Part shown: piece by piece, positions 24,884 through 35,211 of the stretch
Numbering within the stretch: position 1 is the stretch's first letter
Layout: each line of letters opens with the position of its first letter
Origin: Salvia splendens
Taxonomy: Eukaryota > Streptophyta > Magnoliopsida > Lamiales > Lamiaceae
Length of the DNA: 64,000 bases
Assembly: GCF_004379255.2 (NCBI RefSeq)
Contig: NC_056033.1
Coordinates: 37,722,719-37,786,718 of the forward strand
Reading direction: 5' to 3'
Program-made: the position numbers and the translations under genes
The notes under the pieces: model-generated
What the model was told of the DNA's origin: nothing
The model's database searches: none
What the model saw: only the letters and a program-made list of their open reading frames with translations

Positions 24884-25885
24884 TTAACTAATTTGAGCTG
24901 AACTAGTTATTGCTTCTGACAGTCGTTTGCAGAATTTCTGGGCGATTCCCACAGGCAGGATATCATCGACTGCGTCTCCGATGTCAATCCTTAACTGCTT
25001 CGTCCCTGTCCAACAACAGTAAAATGCATCATGAAACATGCAATATAATGCATAGAAAATAGATATATACTGTACAGATACTTCAAAGTAATGAACATCA
25101 AACTTGCATTCACTACTTTTCCAATGTCCAACAGCAGTCGTACTGCATTCATATAGTTACGTAATGCAGTCGTATATGCATATAATGCAGAGATTATAAC
25201 AAGTAATGCACATACACATATTTCATTTACTCTTTGACAATATAAAACAACAGCAAACATAATGCATGCATATAGACAAATAATGCAATCAAATAGGCAA
25301 ATAATGCAAAGATTATATCAGGTAATGAACAAACAAATATTCCATATACTCTTTGACTAATATAACACAGCATTGACATGATGCAAGATACATGATATAT
25401 AATGAATAAAAAAAGACACATAATGCACAGACTCATTCAATTAATGAGCATAAAACTATTGCATTCACTATTTCACCAATGACCAACGGCAGTTGATTGA
25501 AGGTTGTAGCACTGAATATAATGGCATTCATATAGGTACATAATGCAGTCGTATATGCATATAATGCAGAAATTATAACAAGTAATGCACATACACATAT
25601 TCCATTTACTCTTTGACACTATAAAACAGCAGTAAACATAATGCATGCATATAGGCAAATAATGCAATCATATAGGAAAATAATGCATATATTATATCAG
25701 GTAATGAACAAACAGTAGTAAACAAATGCATTCTGCGCTATGAACAAATAATCTACAAACTCGACTACATCTTTAAAGAATTAAATTTAAAATATGTCAA
25801 GCACAGAAACAGAGCAACGGTCGAACAGAATCTCACCCTCTTTCTGGGATTGTTGGGGATTTGAAGGTCTTCCTCTTTTAGTCAT
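24884..25885 (-). pseudogene. AT-hook two-exon gene of element C (homologue of 27463-28842)
   Basis: Exon 1 (25885 down to 25837) encodes MTKRGRPSNPQQSQKEG with the AT-hook core RGRP and ends in a GTGAG donor. Exon 2 starts at 25005 after GGACAG and encodes RIDIGDAVDDILPVGIAQKF then CKRLSEAITSSA, stopping at 24884-24886. The start, intron phase and the DAVDD-PV-AQK-RL block all correspond to the plus-strand gene of element E. The downstream half present in E is missing here. The intron (25006-25836) is packed with TGCATTAT-like repeats. AT-hooks bind the minor groove of AT-rich DNA; any role in transposition is inference. Confidence 0.7.
25020..25745. repeat. TGCATTAT-rich intronic tandem repeat in element C
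   Basis: A block of about 340 bases with many ATAATGCA octamers is present twice (about 25130-25360 and 25490-25720). Both copies carry TCGTATATGCATATAATGCAG and ACATACACATAT followed by CTTTGACA. It fills most of the AT-hook gene's intron. Confidence 0.8.
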
Positions 25886-26432
25886 TACATAATCTGCGCT
25901 TAACATCAAACAATGAAAAAACTACAAAATTTTGGCAACAAATACTCGCGGTTTAATTGAAATCGTTTGAATCGTGAACGCTTGTTAAAAAACGTAAAAT
26001 AAACGACCAAACCATACCTGCTGTTGTAGTGCAGTGAAATCTTGTTCAAACCGGGAAGGGATATTGGAAAGCAAGGGAACCAGCGGTGAATCTCCGAGAA
26101 ATCATCGCGATTTTGACTGGGCGGCGGCTAGGGTTTTTGCTAAATTTGGAAAATGAGAAGACGCTTATTGAGAGAGAATCGGGAGCGAGATTGTGAGTAA
26201 ATGCGTGCGATGATGGAAAGTAGTGGAAGATCCCGCTTAATTTTGGCCAAATACGTTTTCAGCGGTTTTGATTACACAAAATGACTAAATCACCCCCATG
26301 ATGCACCAAATTGGTCAAATAATGAAGCGCAGAATGATAAATATGCTATTAATCTAGAACGTCCATCTTCCAGATCCAACGACCGAGATTGCGAAGAAAC
26401 TTAAATCTAAGGGGAGAAAAGGAGTTTAACAC

Positions 26433-26435
<3 letters not shown>

Positions 26436-26481
<46 letters not shown>

Positions 26482-26485
26482 TATA
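26436..26485. repeat. (TA)n microsatellite between elements C and D
   Basis: About 25 TA units with a single G interruption at 26480. It separates element C from element D. Confidence 0.95.
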
Positions 26486-26842
26486 GGATTGTGATCAAGA
26501 TAGAACCATTCTTAAACGTAGAACAAATGCCAAACGGAGGTCGTTAGATCTTTTAATCCAATGGTGTTGATTTGCACAACAACTTCCCATTACAACCAAA
26601 ACTATTATTAATGGGTGAATGCAGATAAGTGAAAAAATAAAGCATGCATGGACTCTTATTCGTTTCATTCATTCTTCCATCAACATGTGAGTTTTTTCAC
26701 ATGTTGAGTCCGGAATGTCGTGAAAACATAGTCTAATATGTATGATTTTTAATCTTGACCGTCATTTTTTCCTCATCCAATGAATAAAATATGTAGAGTT
26801 CTAGGTTCTACACTTAAGAATGGTTCTATCTTTAACGCAACC

Positions 26843-26844
<2 letters not shown>
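26486..26844. mobile_element. Element D: 359-bp (TA)n-bounded MITE
   Basis: Inverted ends are clear: AAGATAGAACCATTCTTAA and GTAGAAC at the left recur in reverse complement at the right (26790-26832). The left end begins GGATTGTGATCAA, nearly identical to element C (GGATTGTGTTCAA) and element F (GACTGTGATCAA). Bordered by TA tracts on both sides. No coding capacity. Confidence 0.85.

Positions 26845-26897
<53 letters not shown>
26845..26897. repeat. (TA)n microsatellite between elements D and E
   Basis: About 26 uninterrupted TA units, the longest tract of the series. Confidence 0.95.
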
Positions 26898-26900
<3 letters not shown>

Positions 26901-27462
26901 GGACCTTATTCTCCTTTTCCCATCTTACATCCTTTTTCCTTCTTAATAATACCCGTTAGATCTAGGGAATCGACGGATCGGATTGTTTTAATAAATTTAC
27001 CTCCGTGTTGCATTATAGACGTTGGCTTAATGCATTACAGGGGTAATTTGGCCATTTGACAGAAGCTGAACCGCCATATCTTGGAATATGCTAATTTCAC
27101 GGGATTTCAAACGCTCATATTCTCCTTCTTTCCTCATTCATTACGCCCACAACCCTTACAACTACTTCCACTCTCTCCACTACCCAAACCCTAGAAATCT
27201 ACCTCCCCAGCGGCGCGTTTGGAGATTTTGGATTTTGTCGACCAAATTTTCGGAGGGAATTAGCTTTCAACGCTGAAATCGACTCGGAAACACCGACTAC
27301 TTTCTAATAGGTATGTTTAAACAGTGATTTAGGCGTCCTTTTTTCGTGATTTTGCAGACCAAGGCGCCGGTTTCGTGATTTTGCAGACCCATTTTGGGTT
27401 CGGTTAAATAATAATGAATTCCAGTACCATAATATGTTTTTGTGGTTTTTGCCAGATCGAAA

Positions 27463-28842
27463 ATGCCGAAGAGGGGTCGTCCGCTATCGCAAGTAACAGA
27501 GGCTGCAGGTAAAATTTACATCGTGTTGCTTCAAATCAATATTTGTTTTTTCAGATTGTGGGTGATGGTATTAGCAATTCTGTTAAATCCGCATTATACA
27601 TGTTGTCTGGTGTGCTGACTAAAATCATGACACGGTTCATACTTTCAGATATATTCAATGAATTGTGGAACTATAAGCATGCATTTTTTGGTGTTACTGT
27701 GTGCATTATATGAGGTATATTAGTGCATTATCCGTAGTATATAATGCATTATCAGTAATATTTAGTGCATTATCAGTATTATCTAGTGCATTACCAGTAA
27801 TATTTAGTGCATTATCAGTAGTATCTAATGCAGTATCATTAATATTTAGATTGTGAGTGATGGTATTAGCAATTCTGTTAAATCCGCATTATACATGTTG
27901 CGTGGTGTGCTAACTAAAAACATGACACGGTTCATAATTTCAGATATATTCAATGAATTGTGGAACTATAAGCATGTATTTTTTAGTGTTACTGTGTGCA
28001 TTATATGAGGTATATTAGTGCATTAGCAGTAATATTTAGTGCATTATCAGTATTATCTAATGCATCATCAGTAATATTTAGTGCATTATAAGTAATATTT
28101 AGTGCATTATCAATATTATCTAATGCATTATCAGTAATATTTAGTGCATTATCAGTAGTATCTAATGCATTATCAGTAATATCTAGTGCATTAACAGTAT
28201 TATCTAATGCAGTAGCAGTAATATTTAGTGCATTATCAGTAGTATCTAAAGCAGTAGCATTAATATTTAGTGCATTATCAGTGATGTTTACTGCATTATG
28301 CGAATGTTTTACTCAATCATTCATGTGATGTGATTGATTACGTTGTTTGCATTAATATGTAAACATTAACATGAACACATCATTACACAGAACGTAGTCC
28401 ACTTTTTTGAAAATGTTGTGATTTGTTACTTTGTTTGTGCAATTTCAGAGAAGCGAGTTAGATCTGAACTCGACGATGCAGTTGATGATTTAATTCCGGT
28501 AGCGTTGGCACAAAAGTTGAGGGATCGGTTGGCAGCTGCTGCCCCTAGTAGCTCAGCAGGTGATGTTCAACAGACACAAGTTAAGGGAAGAAAGACTGAT
28601 CGTCTTTACTGCAGGCGCACACCGTCGGAGTTTCTGAACTGCTTGAAGCAGTTAAATCCAAGTCAGCTTGTAGTGCTTGATGGTTTCTGGTATTTGTTGG
28701 AAGACTTAGCACTTTAGATCTTTTTACAAACTTGAATACACTTAACAATGTTTTTGAGACTAGTCTTTCTGATTTTGATCTTGTGAACAATCAGTCTAAC
28801 CGTATGTTCATCGTGATTATTCAGACGGCTAAGAATACTTAG
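27463..28842 (+). pseudogene. AT-hook two-exon gene of element E, with a late frameshift
   Basis: Exon 1 (27463-27508) encodes MPKRGRPLSQVTEAAG, including an AT-hook RGRP core. Exon 2 starts at 28449 after AATTTCAG and encodes RSELDDAVDDLIPVALAQKL, then a basic stretch and RRTPSEFLNCLKQLNPSQL. It reaches a TAG at 28715-28717 (104 residues). A second frame opens at about 28705 and continues to a TAG at 28840-28842 (NTLNNVFETSLSDFD...), so a 1-base frameshift probably ended a longer protein. The block before the frameshift recalls sequences preceding Ulp1-like domains in some plant transposon proteins, but I hold this loosely. Homologous to the element C gene. Confidence 0.68.
27554..28300. repeat. 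Intronic 21-bp minisatellite and ~295-bp duplication in element E
   Basis: A unit reading about GTGCATTATCAGTAATATTTA is repeated some 20 times between 27700 and 28290. A larger block (ATGGTATTAGCAATTCTGTT onward) occurs at about 27565 and again near 27858. All lies in the intron of the AT-hook gene, in the same place as the TGCATTAT-rich array of element C. Confidence 0.88.
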
Positions 28843-28929
28843 TGTGTAATTGGTGTATTATGTTATTTGTCTTGTTTGTATTATGTTTTTTGTCTGTATA
28901 GTTGGCCGATTAACTCTCGTAATGCTTAA

Positions 28930-29420
28930 CATATGCCAAATAATGCACTAAACCTTGTGCGCAATGCAATGGCAACACCAAATAATGCATTTGTATATTA
29001 AACACCTAATACATTAAGCCCTGTATGTAGTACGCCTCTATTTTATGTGCATCATATATGCATATAATGTAAGTAGTCGTATTAGATTATGCATTACAAA
29101 ACGTTGTTTGTGTATTTAACCCAAATAATGCACCAATCGTTATGCGCAATGCAATGGCAACACCAAATAATGCATTTGTATATTGCACACCTAATAATTT
29201 AAACCATATATATAGTAGGCCTCAATTTAATGTGCATCATATCTGCATATAATGTAAGTATTCGTATTAGATTATGCATTACTGAACGTTGTTTGTGTAT
29301 TTTAACCAAATAATGCACCAATACTTGGGCGTAATGCAATGGCAAACCCAAATAATGCATATGTATATTGTACACCTAAAATATTAAGCCATACATATAG
29401 TACGCCTAAATTTTATGTAC
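28930..29420. repeat. Three tandem ~185-bp units in element E
   Basis: A unit with CAATGCAATGGCAACACC, AAATAATGCATTTGTATATT and GATTATGCATTAC recurs at about 28960, 29147 and 29332. It is downstream of the AT-hook gene and again rich in TGCATTAT-like octamers. Confidence 0.85.
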
Positions 29421-29429
29421 ATCATATAC

Positions 29430-30070
29430 GCATTAATATTAAGCCCAGGGGATAGGGTCTAGTATGTACACATTAATAACAACGTTAACAAAGACTATTA
29501 ATGAGTACGTACTATACCCTAGCCCCTATGCTTATTAAACCCTAAGGGGAAACAAGAAACGTGTGTCAAACATCGAAACACGACACATCTTATTCGTATA
29601 CATTGCAGGTCACATATGGTGCATTATGTAGTCCACAATATCCATTATTCGTTACCATTCGGCGCATTATTCGTATCTGTTTAAACATTGTTATTAATGA
29701 GTACGTACTATACCCTAGCCCCTAGGCTTATTAAACCCTTAGGGGAAACAAGAAACATGTGTCAATCATCGAAACACGACACATCTTAATCGTATACATT
29801 GCAGTTCATATATGGTGCATTGAATAATCAATAATATCCATTATTAGTAACCATTCGGTGCATTATTCGTATCAGTTTAAACGTTGTTATTTATGTGTAC
29901 GTACTATACCCTAGCCCCTAGACTTATTAAACCCTTAGGGGAAACAAGAAACGTGTGCCAAACAACGAAACACGGCACATCTTATTCGTATACATTGCAG
30001 TTCACATATGGTGCATTTTATAGCCAATAATATCCTTTATTCGTTAACATTCAGAGCACTATTCGTATCG
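29430..30070 (-). repeat. Hairpin-repeat units in element E, reverse orientation
   Basis: Three copies at about 29512, 29711 and 29907 carry TACCCTAGCCCCTA...TTATTAAACCC..AGGGG, the reverse complement of the unit in element C, with periods of 199 and 196. A decayed forward copy lies at about 29432-29465 and a decayed reverse copy near 30570-30680. Confidence 0.88.
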
Positions 30071-31446
30071 GTTTAAACATTGTTATTAATCACAAAACAA
30101 TACATGTTAAGCTTAATATGCATTATATGACATACGGTGCATATTACCCTTCAGAAATAGTGCATTACATCTTCATATTTATACATTACATGTATTATCT
30201 CTTTCATATGTTGTACATTACCCTTCAGAAATAGTGCATATATATCTCTTTCATAACCAACATTCCATCAATGTATCCCAAATCGATATATATATAATCT
30301 ATACATTATTACTTCAGATCATGTTCACCAATATATGCAGTTTAAAATTTTAACATCTGTTGTTTACTACAACTCCACTATATTCAAATTGAGGAGGAGA
30401 AAATGAGTCTTCGGAAACGGAGAAGAATCACGTGTGTGGAAAATTCATTATTACTGTTTGTTACAATTCATTATTCGCTGCTTGCTACAATTCATTATTT
30501 AAAATTTTACACTTGCTGCATTATTCGCTGCTTGCTACAATTCATTATTACTGTTTAAGTACTAAACACTATCCCACACACTTATTAAACCCTAACACAT
30601 AAACTGATTAAACCCGTAGAAGACACAAGAAGGGTGTGCCAAAATCGAAAAAAGGTGTACATCTTCAACGTATGCATTGCAGTTCACATATTGATCATTA
30701 TATATCCACTAATATCCATTACTCATTACTATTGGGTGCATTATTCGTATGTTGTTAATTATCTACAGTAGCCAAGACTATAACTACACCCTTATAAATT
30801 GATTCATACTCACGGTACTCCATACGGGGTACGTTTAACATTCTACGTTACAACTCTACCGCCCAGAATTGCAACCCTACGCCATTAACATAATCGTATT
30901 GAACAACTACTAAGCATTGGTCGCAATGTTTAAACCAAATCGATACATACACAAGAATGGTTTTATAAGAGTTATCGGATTAGCTCAACAACGACCGAAT
31001 AATCGGACATAACGTAATTATTAGTAACAGAATCGACACATACACAAACGAAGGCGTATCTGAATTACATTCTTCCAAAATTACAAAAGACCAATCTCTA
31101 CGACACCTTCAACATACAAAATTAACGACGACGACAACGCATGAATGGATATCCGATACTTGAAAATAGTGATTAGCGAACAATTCAATTGCGGCGACGG
31201 AAGAGTGGATGAACTCACGTCTGGACTGTATTGCATAGAAGAATAACTGTGCAGATCTTCATGAACGTGAATTAAGGAATCACCATAACTAACTAAAATA
31301 ATGAGTTCCAATTTAGCCCTTTTCACAATTTTTAATCATTAAATTAAATGGTTACACGGCTAAATATAGTCCATAGGATTGTAAAAATAAACGGTTAAGA
31401 TTAAGAAGGAAAAAGGAGGAAATATGGGAAAAGGAAATGAATACAT

Positions 31447-31449
<3 letters not shown>

Positions 31450-31496
<47 letters not shown>
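31450..31496. repeat. (TA)n microsatellite between elements E and F
   Basis: About 23 TA units directly following the CATCCC terminus of element E. Confidence 0.95.
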
Positions 31497-31498
<2 letters not shown>

Positions 31499-31759
31499 CT
31501 GTGATCAATACCAAACCACTCCTAAACCTTAAACGCCGAACAATATCATTATATGATAACCTGGAGTTCATTATAATGAACTAATAACAAACTTATAATG
31601 AACTTCAGATTTCTAAACTATGCATGATGATGTCATTGTTTTTAAATCTCAGAATTCTCTATAATGAACTACAAATAAAGTTGTAATGAACTCCGCATTA
31701 TTATATAATGATGTGTTTGGCGTTTAGTATTTTAAACTAGTTTGGTATATAATACAACC

Positions 31760-31760
<1 letters not shown>
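31497..31760. mobile_element. Element F: 264-bp (TA)n-bounded MITE
   Basis: The left end GACTGTGATCAATACCAAAC, followed by TTAAACGCC, is inverted at the right end, which in reverse complement reads GGTTGTATTATATACCAAAC with AAACGCC after it. Internal CATTATAATGAACT motifs are partly palindromic. TA tracts lie on both sides (right tract 31761-31800, imperfect). No coding capacity. Confidence 0.82.
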
Positions 31761-31793
<33 letters not shown>

Positions 31794-31800
31794 TTATATA

Positions 31801-33308
31801 TTGAGTCCAAACAATAAATAATAAAGCATAGTACTATATTTTAAAAGAAAAATATGTTATATTTCTTAACCATTATAATACGTGTAGAAAGTATAGCTAT
31901 TTCTAGCTAGGATATGCCCAAATTTTCTTGCAAGAATATTAAGATCACATGGGACAATATTTCAAGAAAAGGGAAGAAGTAAAAGGCCTAGATTTCTCCA
32001 CAACCCCACAAATTTTTATTTAAGACTAAATCTTTTCTTTTTATAACTAAACCACGCTGGCTTTTTTCCATTCTTTCGTGTTGTGACTTGGTCTAGGTAC
32101 TAAGTTCCCCAAGTCACATTTATTAATTATAAAGACCTTTATATGTGGAAAGATTTGCGTTTGAATTTTACAACGATCAATGGAATGTGGTTGTTTGACA
32201 CAATAAATTTCTTGGATCAATTCGTTATATAGTTTGAGAAAGAGGCTATAATATTTAGGTTTATAATAATCGAATATGTATATATAAGGGTTATTAGTGC
32301 CTAATATTAAGAATTTTTTTTTCACTAATTAACAACTTGGTATATAATATCATGAGCTTAGGGTGTGGGTGTAAATTTTTCCACCGACAACTAAATCCGA
32401 CTTCAGAAAAATGATGTGATAGACTCTTATTTTAATTGAGTTGGCATTTTATAAATGACGTTGTAGAAAATAATGCTGAAATAGCAAATCTACATATCAA
32501 AATTACTTCGTTTTATTATGGCGCATACAATGATGCTACATTTATACTAGACGAAAATAATATATTGAGGTGTTGTTTGCTATTACGACTTACGTTACAA
32601 TATTGACTACTCAATCTTTGATTCATCTTCCAATCATTGAATGCGTCCACACTTAGAAAGTCTTTATAGCTACTAAGCTACAGCTTTAAAAATCATTAAT
32701 GTTAATTTTACTTGTATACAACTAATTTTATTGCAATATTCTTTATAGGGAAAATTATATTTGTTATACTGAGTGTTATTCAATTCCACTTGGCCAATTT
32801 GTCAAACGAAATTTATACTTTTGTGGTTGAACATATCAACTCTTTTAACATCAAAATACAAAATGAAGGTTGTATATCTAGGAAAGTTATGTCCGTTTAT
32901 AAAAGAAGGCAACAATTAGGCGTTAACATTCATTTTTTATTTTTAAAATATTCGTCTTTATAATTTACTCTAACAATACTCTTTATTTACATATCGTCTG
33001 TGTTTTTTAAATTGAGTGTTTTTCGTATTTATAAATAATAAATACAGTAATAATTGAAACAAAGAGGGGTAAGTAAGTCTGTAAACATTTTTCTATTATT
33101 AACTGAGAATATATTATATATATTACTCCATCTGAATTGTATGAAATGACATTTAAATGGCATAAACAAAATCTTAGATCAAATATGGATGAATACACAA
33201 ACAAATTTGGACCCTAATCCTACGTGCACACGGCTTTAATATGCTCTAAATGGTAAAACCGTTGACTATGGGCCCTCTCTAAACAAACCGACGACTTTCT
33301 ATTTATAA
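31801..33308. other. AT-rich intergenic region
   Basis: No recognisable gene. Open frames at 32047-32325 (minus) and 32712-32963 (plus) are low-complexity and match no family I know. A short Stowaway-like motif (TTACTCCATCTG) occurs near 33123. Confidence 0.45.
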
Positions 33309-33311
33309 TAA

Positions 33312-35208
33312 GAGCATCCGCAACGCGTCTCGTTGCCATCTCTATCTCGTCTCGGCGAGACGAGACGGCATCGAGACGGCGTTGCAGCCCCGCGTCTCGT
33401 CCCGGTCTCGGCGAGCGTCTAGTCCCAGCGAGACGGATGGCGTGCCAGCTCGCCACGCGCCAGAGCCACGTGGCGCGCGCTGGCGCTAGGAGTGACGCCC
33501 ACTCGCCGGCCCGCGAGTGGGCGTCGTCACTGCCGACGCAATAAATCAAAATTTTTAAAAAATTAGATTTTAATAATAAAAATAATAATAAAATAAAAAA
33601 AGGTCATTTTTAATTTTTTTGTCTTTTTTTCGTCTTTTTTTATTCTATAAATACTCATCTTTCATCCTCATTATACACACAAGCACACATCTATTCTTCT
33701 CAAATCATCTCCATTTCCTCTCCAATTTTCATCTCACCTCTCCAATTTTCATCTAAAAAATGTCTGGCGACGGAAATGAGGGCGGCTCCGGCGGATATGA
33801 CTTGAACGCGTTTGGCGATTTGGGGGGCATGTACAATGTCTTGAGTGGTTCCGGTTCCGGTTCGTCGATGCCGGGCACCCAAGGCTCGTCGACGCCGGCG
33901 GCGTACCAACCACCCTATTTTGAAATGGATGCATACTCTCTTCCCTCTGCCCCGAGGTATTCGCAGGGATTATCCCAAATTATGGAGGATTGTCCGGATG
34001 AACCCAATTCAGAAGGAGGACGAGACGGTGGAAGCTCCAGGGGGTCGCGCATTCGACGCCGTGGAGGAAGATGAGGAGGCGGCCGAGGAGGAGGAGGAGG
34101 ATATAGGTCGTCATCCATACAGCCGGGCGGACACGATGACTCTGTTCAACGCTTGGGTCAGCGTCTCGTACGATCGCATCGTCGGGAATCAACAAACCCG
34201 CAAGTGTTTTTGGGAATAGGTCACTGCCGCCTACAACGAGAACAAGCCGGCTCGGTCCCGCCGCCACACCCTGAAGATGCTCCACAGTCATTTTGACCGC
34301 GTCGACAGAGACGTCAAAAATTTTTGCGGCATCTACAAGAATGAAGCAACTCAATACCAAAGCGGAGCCAGTGGAGTCGACATTATGAGAGCGGCTTTGC
34401 GAGTCTTCTTTGACGACAACGACAAAGAATTCAAACATGTCGATGTTTGGGAGGCCGTCAAAGACGTTGAAAGGTGGGCCGGCGGCGGCGGTGTCCAGTC
34501 CATCCAGGGCTCGAGCTCGAAGCGCACGAAGCACACGGCGGGTGGCCAATACTCGTCTAGTGAGGGCGGGTCAGGCAGCGCCTCACAAGAGGTTGAGGGC
34601 ACGACCACCGATGCAGGGGCTCCTCCCGTGGGCGCCGTCGACCGCAAGGAGCGATGGCGGCTAGAGGGAGGAGGGACCGAGATGAATCAAACCAGGCGGT
34701 CTCGGGCTCGAACACCCTATTGTCCATGTACTTGACCGCCACGATGGCGGACACTTCCCGCGTGACGCCTCCACAATATCAAGCCCATCTTGTCGGAATT
34801 GAGTATATGGCAAGACAAATTGGTATTCCGCCTCCAGGTAGCTTGAGTGCACCGCCACCGCCTTCGGGGGATGATTCACCGGCGGAGTAGTTATTTTAAT
34901 TTCTATAAAATTATATTTTAAATTATGTCTTTTTTATTTATTTTGCCACAAATTTAATTATGTATTTTTTTAGGATTTAAAGTTGTAATTTTATTTTATT
35001 TAATGAAGTGTGTTTTTATTAATTGAATTTGTTGGAAATAAAAATAAAAAATGTAATTGAATAAATAGTTAATGGATGAGATGGTTAAGAGATGGAGGGT
35101 TGCGGGTGCTGTCTCTTATTTAAGAGAGGGAGTGAAAAGTACAGTGGAGCACATGAATAGTTAAGAGATGAGACGGATAAGAGAGAGCGTTGCGGAATGC
35201 GGATGACC
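33312..35208 (+). mobile_element. PIF/Harbinger-like element 2 (ORF1 only), TAA target duplication
   Basis: The left end GAGCATCCGCAACGC and right end (reverse complement GGTCATCCGCATTCCGCAAC) are inverted. TAA flanks both sides (33309-33311 and 35209-35211). It is 1897 bp, with one decayed ORF1-like gene on the plus strand and no transposase. It shares ends, GC-rich CGTCTCG-type left sequence and gene with the element at 17387-19215. Its right edge lies only about 235 bases upstream of the NAD-malic enzyme ATG. Confidence 0.8.
33760..34890 (+). pseudogene. Harbinger ORF1-like protein, broken copy with intact start
   Basis: Starts MSGDGNEGGSGGYDLNAFGD and includes PSAPRYSQGLSQIMEDCPDE, the domain GRHPYSRADTMTLFNAWVSV, RKCFWE, then LHSHFDRVDRDVKNFCGIYK, and ends GDDSPAE at 34888-34890. 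The reading frame shifts between about 34030 and 34060. A TAG at 34217-34219 replaces the Lys codon that follows RKCFWE in the sister copy, and the frame shifts again after about 34610. The domain is the SANT/Myb-like ORF1 of PIF/Harbinger transposons. It is non-functional as it stands. Confidence 0.75.
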
Positions 35209-35211
35209 TAA

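Larger units (their letters stand above)
22616..26435. mobile_element. Element C: 3.8-kb MULE-like element with FAR1-type exon and AT-hook gene
   Basis: Bounded by TA tracts. The left end reads GGATTGTGTTCAAATCC and the right end, in reverse complement, GTAGTGTTAAACTCC; both continue with CTTTTC-type sequence, giving imperfect terminal inverted repeats. Inside are a FAR1-like gene start on the plus strand (22978-23827), four hairpin-repeat units (about 23850-24580), and on the minus strand a two-exon AT-hook gene (24884-25885) whose intron is a TGCATTAT-rich minisatellite. The two genes converge. No DDE transposase core is present, so the element is deleted. Confidence 0.75.
26898..31449. mobile_element. 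Element E: 4.55-kb (TA)n-bounded MULE-like element with AT-hook gene
   Basis: The left end (CTTATTCTCC..., then TCCTTTTTCCTTCTTAATA) and right end (AAGAAGGAAAAAGGAGG..., then GAATACATCCCT) are inverted repeats of about 45-50 bp and match the ends of element B closely. The interior holds a plus-strand AT-hook gene (27463-28842), three different tandem arrays and hairpin-repeat units in reverse orientation (29500-30070). No DDE transposase or FAR1 domain was found. It is probably the larger relative from which foldback element B derives. Confidence 0.8.
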
